64,000 bases of DNA from Cupriavidus basilensis. Its GTDB lineage: Bacteria; Pseudomonadota; Gammaproteobacteria; Burkholderiales; Burkholderiaceae. The position numbers were made by a program, and so were the translations under genes. Shown piece after piece: positions 52,437 through 60,763 of the stretch; positions within the stretch are counted from its first letter, which is position 1; each line of letters starts with the position of its first letter. The notes beneath the pieces were generated by a model that worked only from the letters and a program-made list of their open reading frames with translations, did not search any database and had not been told where the DNA came from. The stretch spans positions 620,001-684,000 of the forward strand of contig NZ_CP010537.1 in assembly GCF_000832305.1 (NCBI RefSeq), read 5' to 3'.

Positions 52437-53324
52437 ATGTCAGAATCAGATTATCCACAATATATATTTTCCCGGCTCGCCGTAGACAAAGCGAAACTCT
52501 GTCCCGTCGATCACCAAGCGCAGAATCCTGCGCCACGTGTGGGTATCGTTCTTGCGCGAGGAGCAGAACTCATCGGCTGGTATGCAAAGGGCGTTGGTGG
52601 ACAGTTTTTGGACGAGCATCAATTGAAGGCCTTCACGGCAAGACCGAACGCACACGCTGAACAAGCACTACTTGAGCAGATGGCTGGGGCCGACTTTTCA
52701 GCCGTCACGGCCTATGTCACGCTGGAACCTTGCACCAAGAAAAAGGGAAAGGGATTATGTTGCGCTGACTTGCTGATAAGAGCCGGTATCAGGCAAGTTT
52801 ATATTGGCAACTGTGATCCGAATCCTGATGTGGGTGGCTTGGCATGGCGAGCTTTCCACGCTACGGGAGTCGAAGTACGTGACTTTGCGCCGGAGCTTCG
52901 CAATGAAGCACGTCGAGACAACGATCCCTTCTTTCGCAAATTCGTCTTCTCGACCTCTGAAGCCGGGCAAGCATCGTTCGACTATGAGAGCAACGGTGGA
53001 AAACGCACGCTCGGTGCTCCTGGGGAGGCGTTCAAAACGTCGTGGACTAACCGTGGCAACGGGTCAATCTACGCGCTGGACTACGAATTTAATGTGGCCT
53101 TGGCGAAGCACCTCACGAGCTTCGAGCAGGTCGATGATCCGGCTAGATGGTTCGAGGATTCCCACTACACGAAGCCGGTAAGCGAAGGAGAGATCGTCAT
53201 TTTCCGGAATGAAACTGGGTATGCGCTGGTACAAATAATCAAGGTCAGGACGAAATCGAACGCAGCCAATGCGGAACTGCATTTCCGCTATCAGCTTCGC
53301 CATTACCGCGGGCAGGAAGCATAG
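52437..53324 (+). CDS. RibD-like zinc deaminase fused to a novel C-terminal domain
   Basis: 295 aa. Residues ~1-150 are a cytidine-deaminase-fold domain with the zinc/catalytic motif H73-A-E75 and PC99...C108. The nine-residue Cys spacing and the following CADLLIRAGI...NCDPNPDVGG are RibD-like. RibD's reductase domain is absent; instead there are ~145 unrecognised residues (EAFKTSWTNRGNGSIYALDYEFNVALAKHL, VSEGEIVIFRNETGYALVQIIKV). Stand-alone position, AT-rich upstream DNA and island context argue against riboflavin synthesis and for a nucleotide- or RNA-modifying defence role (inference). It may be paired with the 61-aa frame 13 nt downstream. Confidence 0.72.
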   Translation: MSESDYPQYIFSRLAVDKAKLCPVDHQAQNPAPRVGIVLARGAELIGWYAKGVGGQFLDEHQLKAFTARPNAHAEQALLEQMAGADFSAVTAYVTLEPCTKKKGKGLCCADLLIRAGIRQVYIGNCDPNPDVGGLAWRAFHATGVEVRDFAPELRNEARRDNDPFFRKFVFSTSEAGQASFDYESNGGKRTLGAPGEAFKTSWTNRGNGSIYALDYEFNVALAKHLTSFEQVDDPARWFEDSHYTKPVSEGEIVIFRNETGYALVQIIKVRTKSNAANAELHFRYQLRHYRGQEA

Positions 53325-53337
53325 ATAAAGGTCTATT

Positions 53338-53523
53338 TTGAATAGACTGCCGTACGACAGAATCCACGTCAACCAGATTCTGGAAACCTATCGAACGTTA
53401 TTTCCCTGCGCGAGCGGTGAACTTGAAAGGTACTGGGATACCGATCGGCAGAGAGATTGGTCGTATGTCACCACCGGTTGTCATAGCGCAAACTACGACA
53501 AGCTTATAGACGCCGATGCGTAG
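53338..53523 (+). CDS. Possible small protein downstream of the deaminase
   Basis: 61 aa from a TTG at 53338, with AAAGG about 7 nt upstream, 13 nt after the deaminase stop. Composition is protein-like (LETYRTLFPCASGELERYWDTDRQRDW) but no family is recognised. It may be a partner of the deaminase, a truncated gene or chance. Confidence 0.3.
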   Translation: MNRLPYDRIHVNQILETYRTLFPCASGELERYWDTDRQRDWSYVTTGCHSANYDKLIDADA

Positions 53524-54195
53524 TTCGCTGCTCGGACACACTGTCACTCCAGCGACTTCGTGCTGGGAGGAGCCATCGGGCTCTGAAGCTTGCTGAAGGA
53601 CTCGTAGAAGCCGGCCAAGACCTTCCGGGCGCGCGATACGTTGGGAGAGGTAAAGCGAAGAGGGTCAAATTGGTTCCAGCGACGGTCGTTGCTATCGTCG
53701 GCTGATCGTGGCTGGAGCGGCCGTTCGACTCTCTGGCGATTGCTAGAGGCAGGCGGGATCAGGTCAACTGATCTTGAATGGCGCGTTTCGCGCGCTCGCC
53801 GCTGTCCGTTCCGGGTCGAGCCTGCGTGAAAACGCTGACCGAACGCCCCATTCGAAAACTGGGCCCTTCAGATCGCGTTGTATCGGCTTGGTAGCGACTC
53901 GGGAGGGGCAATGGGTCACCTGAAAACCGGGTAGTTTCGCGTTTTCACACAACCTCGGTCGTATGCCGCCGGCCGTATGGGACAGCTTTCGGCGACCAGT
54001 CGCCGTTGAACATGGCACAACGAGGTCATTTGGGTGCGATTTCACTCTTGAGGTGAACCTTCATCGTACCGGCCAGTAAACCAGCGCATTCGCATCGACC
54101 AAGGCTATGTGGAATTCGCCATGGAGCGCGCCGACCAGCCGCGCAGACCAGCGCCGGTACCGAAATAGAGTCGAGCGCGACGGGCTGGCCTACAA
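53524..54195. other. Gap with mobile-element debris
   Basis: No intact gene. Facing copies of GTGAAAACGC occur at about 53826-53835 and 53939-53948, and GTGTGAAAACG occurs again near 60065. They look like worn insertion-sequence ends, but the element cannot be named. Confidence 0.4.
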
Positions 54196-55092
54196 CTAAA
54201 ACACCTTGTTGAGATCGACTTCATGGCCTGCGGCCTTGAGTTCGCGAGCCAAGGAGAGTTTCCAGCCCCCTCCGGCATCCATCGTTTCCCAAAGGACCCC
54301 CTGATAGTCGCTAGGAAGCTCAAGATCTCCGCTCTTGAGCGCACACACCTTGTGCCGACCGAGCCGTCCAATGAAGTAACCGAGTTCCAGCACCACATTT
54401 TGCCGGGCTCGGGGCTGAAGTTCACCGCCCTTTGCACGTCCTTCGTCGTCGGGTGTGAGCAGTACCACGGCAAAACCGACGTCGCCGTGCTCCTCGAACT
54501 TCTCAATGATCGTGCGCCCCCGGTTGGCCTGCTCCTGAAGGATGATCGGCTCGAAGCCGATTTTTTCCAGAAAGCGGGCAACTGATTGCCGCGCACCGTC
54601 GTCATGGCCGTGGACAATGAAAACCTTGTTCGACATGGGCATCACTAGCTTCGGTTGAATGTTGCCGTGGGAGATGACGTACCCTTTGTAGTCCCGCGCA
54701 AAAGGGACGATCATGTCGCGCGTAATTCCGCGAATGCCCGCAATAAGCTTGGCCCCCCCGTAGTAGTAGGTATGGCCAAAGTCAATCATGTAGTCCGGGT
54801 CGTCTGCAAACTTACCTATGAGCAACCACGTCAACCCGAGGATCTTCTCGGGGTCATCCGGCCATGCGAGCTGGGCACTCCCGACCATTCCCCCTTGGGA
54901 TTTGATGCTCTCCGCTAGAAAAGCGTCAAGGTCCACGCCTGCGGCTAACGGCCCGTTCACGTCATCAAGGGCAGGGTTCTGCAGCAGTCGCGCAAGGGTT
55001 TTGATGGGACGGGAATACGACTGCAGGTCGGCCGACTGTAAATCGAGGACCGCGTTATTGATCTGCTGGAAAATGTCGGGCTGCACCATCAC
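54196..55092 (-). CDS. TIR-like nucleotide-binding protein (probable NADase effector)
   Basis: 298 aa from a GTG at 55092 (GGA 6 nt upstream; an ATG at 55089 is also possible). The C-terminal ~145 residues are a TIR-like domain of the Cap12/PF10137 type: KVFIVHGHDDGARQSVARFL, EKFEEHGDVGFAVVLLTPDDEG, RQNVVLELGYFIGRLGR (catalytic Glu in LELGYF), then LPSDYQGVLWETMD. The N-terminal ~150 residues are unrecognised and may sense the trigger. Such domains cleave NAD in anti-phage defence. Its start overlaps the upstream small gene (4 nt). Confidence 0.82.
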   Translation of the reverse strand: MMVQPDIFQQINNAVLDLQSADLQSYSRPIKTLARLLQNPALDDVNGPLAAGVDLDAFLAESIKSQGGMVGSAQLAWPDDPEKILGLTWLLIGKFADDPDYMIDFGHTYYYGGAKLIAGIRGITRDMIVPFARDYKGYVISHGNIQPKLVMPMSNKVFIVHGHDDGARQSVARFLEKIGFEPIILQEQANRGRTIIEKFEEHGDVGFAVVLLTPDDEGRAKGGELQPRARQNVVLELGYFIGRLGRHKVCALKSGDLELPSDYQGVLWETMDAGGGWKLSLARELKAAGHEVDLNKVF

Positions 55093-55373
55093 GTCGCGTC
55101 CTTCTCGAGGCGCGCGGCCGCAGCCCGTTCAAGGAGTCCTTCCCGCTGGGCTTCCTTCACGCCCTCGACAAGCTGGGCAACCAGCGGATTCGATGCATAC
55201 GGCGCTACGCGTTCGTCGACCAGACGCGCCGCCTCCTGGATTGCTGCTTCAATACTGGCGGGATCGTGCGGATCCATGCTGACTGAACCCAGCTCGCCGT
55301 CGAGTTCGCCAAGTGCATTTTGTGCGGCTTCCAGATCACGTGTCAGTTTGTCCAGTCCGTCAATCTTGAACAT
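55089..55373 (-). CDS. Small helical partner of the TIR-like protein
   Basis: 94 aa with a good AGAAGGAGAA ribosome-binding site before the ATG at 55373. It is highly acidic and predicted helical, possibly a coiled coil (LDKLTRDLEAAQNALGELDGELG, ASIEAAIQEAARLVDERV). The N-terminus recalls small phage head-tail proteins, but similarity is too weak to name. Its stop overlaps the TIR gene start, so the two are co-translated; it could be a sensor, inhibitor or phage-protein mimic for the TIR effector. Confidence 0.65.
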   Translation of the reverse strand: MFKIDGLDKLTRDLEAAQNALGELDGELGSVSMDPHDPASIEAAIQEAARLVDERVAPYASNPLVAQLVEGVKEAQREGLLERAAAARLEKDAT

Positions 55374-56857
55374 CGTTTGTTCTCCTTCTACGTGCGATAA
55401 AGGACATTATCAGCTACAAGAGCGCATTGGTGCCGAGATATATTCTCCTCACTCCTTGAACGAAAAATACGGTTGAACTGCGCATCTTCCTGGGCCTTCT
55501 GCTAGGGCATGCATCCTCTCGCCGCTTCGCCGCAACTGGCGGGAGAGCGAGCCGCTGTCCCTTTTCAAGTTGCCGAGCGGCTGCGTCGCCTTGAAGCAGC
55601 CGTCAGGTTGCGGGGAGCCGACTGACCGTAGTCGGGCAGGGACGACCCTTAGCGGCCGGTCGAGGCCCCCTTTAGGCCAGAAGCGACCGGTCCCCTGGGA
55701 GTTGCCACTACTCTGGTCCGGACTCGCGCACGTATTCTTGTGTTCCGTACTATTCGTTGCCCCAATGGCAATCGGACCCAGCGCGGGGAAAACATGGAAA
55801 TCTGGTTCGTGCTTCCGCCGGCGAGACGTTGGCTCGCATCGATTCGCAGCAGGTCCCAAATCGCGCAAAATTATCGCGCGCGTCGTGCAGGGTCGGACCC
55901 TGATCGGCACCGGACGGACAATCGAGTTCCTCCAGTCCGAAGGCATCATCCCGCTGACGTTCCCGCCACTTTTGATCTCACGAATCTCATCTACGCAGCG
56001 GATCGTCCGCTGAATCGAAGCCGGGTCGCGAGGTCTGAAATTGATGTGGCAACTGGCCATATCGGAGTTTATTGGAGGAAATTAGCAGGTCGGCAGGTAT
56101 TCTAGCTTGCCGAACACCTTCGAGTAAGCGCGACCCCGAAGCAACGGCCGTTAAGGGGAAACGGTCGTTGACATCGGCGTCCGGCCAGATCAAATTTAAG
56201 ATGAATGATTCAATGTCCATGGTGGCGTTTGGCATCGTTCGCGAATGTCTACCTCAAAACAAATGCTTGGAGACTGATATGCACTTTGAAGTTCGCCCCT
56301 TGGCTCGGTCGCCAAGCGGCCGAGCCTTACCATTAAACCCTTCCATTCCCCTTGAGTCCTTTGTACCTTCGTTCCACTTCCGGCAGGAAGGAAGTGGAGC
56401 AGCCCTTTGGGCAAGGCCCTTACCGTTACGCATTTGACCATTTTTTGAGTGTTTTCAGACTGGGTCGCGGTCAAGGTAAAATGACAAAAATTAGCCACAT
56501 TTAGGTCATCCGGCTGCGCAGGGTCGAACGATTGTAGAGGGTTAGTTGTTCGATGGATGCTCTGTGGATCGTGGATCGTCGGGCCACAAAGGCCATACGC
56601 CGAAGCATCGTTCCGATTTTGCAGACTACGAGTAGCTTTGTAACATGCGTGGGGCAACGATCTATATCACACTGGATACAGTTGCTACGCAGCGTCCCTT
56701 ACGCGCCGTTGAGAATTATTTTGTGCGATCCTGTTTCGGAAGAGCATTGACGGACACAACACAACAACGTTCAGTCAGCCCCTCCCGATGCAGGGGCGCA
56801 GACCGTAGTGATTTGTGTTAGTTTCTCGGAACGATATATTAATCGACGAGGGAAACT
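55374..56857. other. 1.5-kb gap without a convincing gene
   Basis: Several frames are open for 100-200 codons but show no family resemblance, no ribosome-binding sites and no codon bias like their neighbours. Hairpins are present: GGCTCGG...CCGAGCC near 56301-56325 and CCACTTCC-N8-GGAAGTGG (56374-56397). It appears to be degraded sequence plus the OLD-gene promoter region. Confidence 0.45.
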
Positions 56858-58453
56858 ATGCGTATAAGCCGAATTTCAGTCAGAAACTTCAGGTCGTTGC
56901 AGTCAGTGGAGTTCGAGCCCGGCTCGTTCTCGCTGCTAGTCGGCCGCAATAATCATGGCAAGACTAACTTGTTCGAAGCTATGGACTGGTTCTACTCACC
57001 AAAGGGCAACCTGGAGGAAATTCGAAATGTGGCCGGCGATGGGGCCGACGTATCGGTTGAGATTGAGTTCTCCGGGGCCCAGGCGGGAATATCCAATATT
57101 TCGAATGTGGAAAACCGACAGAAGTTGAGGAATATCCTGGGGGAATCGGACACGCTCATCGTACGCCGGACAAGCCAAGACGCAAAAAATCGATATATCT
57201 TCAACCCAAAGAAAGTCGACTGGCAGCGTCAGCCTGCAGGAGTTGACTCAGCCTTCAACAACTGCATTCCGCGATTTGAATTCATCCTTACTGGGAAGAG
57301 TCTGAAGGAAGTCGCAGCCTACAAATCGACAACGCCTATTGGACAGCTCCTTGGCGGAGTAATATCTGAAGCACTTGAGCAGGATGCCCAATACATCGAA
57401 TTCAGGGCAACATTCGAGAGACTTTTCCAATCGCCAGACTCGAATGTCCGCAAGCTTCTTGAGCGAACTAGTGAGAGTGTTCGAACTCATCTGGCTATGC
57501 AGTTTCCGGATTGCAAAGCTCTCGAGTTTAGTGTCGACATCCCACCGTTCGAGGAGTTTCTCAAAAATTACACTACTAGGCTTGATGATGGTGTAGTCAC
57601 CTCCGCGGAGTCAAAGGGCGATGGGATGCAGCGTGCGCTGATGCTGGCCATTATCAAAGCACATGCGGATGCTCGCCGGGATGAGGCGTTAGGCCGTGCA
57701 TTTATTTTTTTTATCGATGAGGCTGAGCTTCATCTTCATCCGACCGCGCAACGACAGCTAAAGAGCGTTCTTCTATCGCTTGCCCAGGAAACTGATCAAG
57801 TCTTCTTGACGACGCACTCATCGGTTTTCCTCGCCGACAACCATTATCTTCAAACTCCGTTCGTGGTTGAGAAGGAGGACGGCAACACGTCAATCACGGC
57901 GATGAATTCCCGGAGTCGAGCTAGAACAGTTTATGAGCTACTCGGCGGTAGTCCGACCGATTTGCTGTTCCCTGCGAACTTCTTGATCGTGGAGGGGCCA
58001 AGCGAGGCCGAACTACTGGAAGGCATTTGTAGCCGTTTATACCCAGACCGGCCACGCATCCATGTTGTGCCAGCGAATGGCGATGATGAGCGCCAAGCTC
58101 AATACCTTGCCGCTTTGATGAAAGCCTTTGCGCCACTTGGTGACTCTCCCATATATCGTAACAGGGTTGTTATTCTCTTCGACCACCCTACGGGAGCAGA
58201 GAAGGCTGCAAGGCTAGCGACATTTCTTCGAGAGAAACCGGCGTTAGAAAGAAACAATCAGGTCTTTATTCTCCCGACGGAAGGGTTGGAGGATTATTAT
58301 CCGCGGACGTTGCGAGAGCAGTTCCAGAATCTGAGGCAGAAGGTGAAACTGGCCCGGAATATCTCGAAAGCTATCACCCTTGAAGTATTTGAGCGGGACA
58401 TGCCCGTGGTTCATCAAGCTCTCATAGCATGCTGGGAAAAGGCGCATCAGTAA
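56858..58453 (+). CDS. OLD-family ATPase-TOPRIM nuclease
   Basis: 531 aa. An ABC/SMC-like ATPase with Walker A GRNNHGKT at 29-36, a signature-like ESKGDGMQR at 251-259, Walker B FIFFIDEAE at 282-290 and a TTHSS switch at 318-322. The C-terminal ~160 residues are a TOPRIM domain with the metal-binding Glu in LIVEGPSEAE (378-385) and LFDHPTGAEK near 441. OLD proteins are DNases used against phage, alone or with UvrD-type partners (GajA/GajB). No helicase partner is next to it. ATG at 56858 follows GAGGGAAA. Confidence 0.87.
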   Translation: MRISRISVRNFRSLQSVEFEPGSFSLLVGRNNHGKTNLFEAMDWFYSPKGNLEEIRNVAGDGADVSVEIEFSGAQAGISNISNVENRQKLRNILGESDTLIVRRTSQDAKNRYIFNPKKVDWQRQPAGVDSAFNNCIPRFEFILTGKSLKEVAAYKSTTPIGQLLGGVISEALEQDAQYIEFRATFERLFQSPDSNVRKLLERTSESVRTHLAMQFPDCKALEFSVDIPPFEEFLKNYTTRLDDGVVTSAESKGDGMQRALMLAIIKAHADARRDEALGRAFIFFIDEAELHLHPTAQRQLKSVLLSLAQETDQVFLTTHSSVFLADNHYLQTPFVVEKEDGNTSITAMNSRSRARTVYELLGGSPTDLLFPANFLIVEGPSEAELLEGICSRLYPDRPRIHVVPANGDDERQAQYLAALMKAFAPLGDSPIYRNRVVILFDHPTGAEKAARLATFLREKPALERNNQVFILPTEGLEDYYPRTLREQFQNLRQKVKLARNISKAITLEVFERDMPVVHQALIACWEKAHQ

Positions 58454-58802
58454 TCCATTATTCAATCTGGCCTGCTAACCTCAGTGTTCATGCTAGAGCG
58501 CTGCGTAGGTCCCCGTGTACATCTTATAGATTGAGAGGTCGCCAATACATCGTAGAGAGTCGAGCGTCTCCGGTTATCGAGAACGTTGAAGTCGGTTTTG
58601 CTAACTGGTACGCTAAGACCTGCTTGACCCACTTGCACTCTAAATAGGATGGAAGATGGCACCTGGAGGGGGCGATAGCCGTTCGGGCGCTCGCGGTAAC
58701 CGAAATCCGCCGCGAGGCGAGATCTTTGGAAGTCAGGGGTAATTAAATCCATATTAAATGATGAATCGACTAAAGTTTGATAAGTAAGGGATATCTGGTG
58801 TA
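58454..58802. other. Gap upstream of the DUF4365 gene
   Basis: No gene seen. It becomes AT-rich near 58740-58800, consistent with a promoter for the next gene, but no clear consensus boxes were found. Confidence 0.4.
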
Positions 58803-59783
58803 ATGACGAAAAGATCAAATCGGCAGAAAGAAGCGATTGGAATTCGGGTGGCGCAATCGGTTGTTCGAGAAACGTGGGATTGCGGATGGCAGGAGCTGGA
58901 AGCCAGAAATGATAATGGAATAGATGGTCTCGTTATAATGAGGCGGCGCGGGAAAGAAACTGGGGGGGTTGTCTTTGTTCAAGTAAAATGCGGAGGGGAT
59001 GGGTATCGCAAAGACCAAGCTCAATACCCAGATAAGCTTGGCGTACAACTCGGTCGGGTCTATATAAAGGACCATCGCCCGCGTTGGAATTCAACGATAG
59101 GGCCTTCGGTAATCGTTTTCATCGATGACGTGGCGGATCCGCGGAATCCGCCTGCATGGTGGGCAAATCTAAAGGATCCGGAAACTTATTCACCGACAAA
59201 TGCTGGAATGTTGCTGATTCCAAAAAACCAGAAATTCGGCCCACACACAAAGGGAGATTTCCATAGGCTGTGCGGCTCTGGTCCAGTTGATAAGGTCTTG
59301 CCGGTACTGAAAATGGCTAGGGATGAATTAATTATTCCCGGGAGAACTGAGACATTGCTTCGAGCGGCTCGAGGCTTCTACAAGCGATGGTCGCAAATCG
59401 ACTACCCAACGCACAACCCATCTTTAGGCGAAATTCTAATCAATCGCGTGGGTTGGCGCCATATCACACGCCAAAATCGATTGAAAGAACGCGTGTTCCA
59501 AAGTCTTTGCTTACTTAGCGTTGCAAAACGTATGATCAGTGAGTTCAGCGAGGTCGATATGTTAGGCCGACCTGAAGTAGTTCACCTCGAAGATGGATCG
59601 TTAAAGGTGACTGATCATTTGGGGCTGCGGGCAAATATCGCTTTCCCGCACCGGCACCAGGCGGTGGTGCAAGTCGTACTGCGACGGGAACGCATCTTCA
59701 GTCCACTTGCTGCCTCCCTGCCCGCACAAAGGATCTGGTTCCTGTCGGTATATGAGCTCCGGCGAGGAGCAGTGCCTTCGTAG
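58803..59783 (+). CDS. DUF4365-type nuclease-like protein
   Basis: 326 aa. The N-terminal ~150 residues match the DUF4365 pattern: IGIRVAQSVV, then NDNGIDGLVI with D41, then VVFVQVKCGGDGY with Q60 and K62, a PD-(D/E)XK-like active site. The C-terminal half is unrecognised (HITRQNRLKERVFQSLCLLSVAKRMISEF). Such proteins occur in defence islands as putative DNA-cleaving effectors. The upstream DNA is AT-rich. The ribosome-binding site is weak. Confidence 0.68.
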   Translation: MTKRSNRQKEAIGIRVAQSVVRETWDCGWQELEARNDNGIDGLVIMRRRGKETGGVVFVQVKCGGDGYRKDQAQYPDKLGVQLGRVYIKDHRPRWNSTIGPSVIVFIDDVADPRNPPAWWANLKDPETYSPTNAGMLLIPKNQKFGPHTKGDFHRLCGSGPVDKVLPVLKMARDELIIPGRTETLLRAARGFYKRWSQIDYPTHNPSLGEILINRVGWRHITRQNRLKERVFQSLCLLSVAKRMISEFSEVDMLGRPEVVHLEDGSLKVTDHLGLRANIAFPHRHQAVVQVVLRRERIFSPLAASLPAQRIWFLSVYELRRGAVPS

Positions 59784-60228
59784 GGTGCGCTAGCTGAGCC
59801 GGTTGAGTACTCACGAAATCCCAGTTACAAGGAAACATCTAGAGCTTCCTTGGTCGCAAAAGGAGAGTCTAGATCTCTCCTCCTGCCTTTTACCCTTGGA
59901 GTCTGACACGCATTAACTCTCCACAGAAGCCCAGCTGCGCGAGACGAATTCTAGCACCAGTGCGCAACATATGCACATCGGCAGTTGGAGTCGGGGCAGC
60001 CGAATGTCCCTGTCGGCCGACGAGGGGATGGTCGTCAGCTAACGAGGAGCGGTCGTTTCCGACCGGGATTGTGTGAAAACGTGATCCACACAGGATTTCA
60101 GGGGATATGTTGACTCCGAGTCCAGTCCGAAATTTCAATGCAATGTCGTTCGAAAGTGCCAGAACGCCAGAAGTGTCGAACTTGGCCGCGCCAGGCGCTG
60201 GTGGGGCCGCCGAGCCGAGGGGAGCCTC
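59784..60228. other. Gap with mobile-element debris
   Basis: No intact gene. It leads directly into the reverse-transcriptase remnant and includes a GTGTGAAAACG motif near 60065 like those at 53.8-53.9 kb. Confidence 0.4.
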
Positions 60229-60549
60229 GTGATCGTAAGATACGCTGATGGCACCGTTGTCGGTTTCGCTTGGGCGTATTACATCAAACGCTTCAAGCGG
60301 GACATGCAGCAGAGGCCGGGGCAATTTGCATTCAAGCTACGCCCGGAGAAAACTCGCCTGATCCAGTTCGGCCGCTTCGCGTTGGCGAACAGAGCCAGGC
60401 GTGGTCTGGGGAAGCCGGAAACCTTCAACTTCCTGGGGTTCACCCCTATATGGGGACGAGCCAGAGGTGGCAAGTTCATGCTCAGGCGACACACCCGGCG
60501 TGACCGGATACAAGCCAATCTACGGGAAATCAAGGAGGGGTTGAAGTAA
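60229..60549 (+). pseudogene. Group II intron reverse-transcriptase fragment
   Basis: About 106 codons match the middle of a group II intron maturase: an RYADG-TVVGF segment, where intact enzymes have YADD, then LRPEKTRLIQFGRFA, GLGKPETFNFLGFTPIWGRARGGKF and RRHTRRDRIQANLREIKEGLK. The frame stops at 60549. The N-terminal palm/finger region and the X/endonuclease domains are missing, and the catalytic Asp is Gly, so it is dead. Confidence 0.88.
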
Positions 60550-60763
60550 CATCCACATCTGGTGTGGTTGTTGACACGCCTACAGTTCATCACGCCCAAC
60601 GTGCGGTCGACGCGTTGGCGCAGTCGCCGGTCGCCAATAGATGCGGTTTATCAATGCTGGCGCGCTCGCGCGCGCAATTCTTCATGTTTCGAAGCGCGCG
60701 ATGCGATGGCAAAAAGGCAATTTGCTTGTTACCTGCCAAAATTCGGGACCAGACGGAGTTTAG

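Noticed and set aside
52437..53324. Riboflavin biosynthesis gene ribD
   Set aside because: The deaminase core is RibD-like but the reductase domain is replaced by an unrelated region and no rib genes are near.
54196..55373. CBASS or Pycsar operon
   Set aside because: The TIR domain is of a type used there, but no cyclic-nucleotide synthase is encoded next to it.
55449..56105. Overlapping open frames of 120-203 codons on both strands
   Set aside because: No start signals, no family resemblance and composition unlike neighbouring genes; treated as degraded non-coding sequence.
56858..59783. Gabija (GajA-GajB) pair
   Set aside because: The OLD protein resembles GajA in layout, but the next gene is a DUF4365 protein with no helicase motifs.
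59890..60324. Minus-strand open frame (144 codons)
   Set aside because: It runs antisense into the reverse-transcriptase remnant and has no motif or ribosome-binding site.
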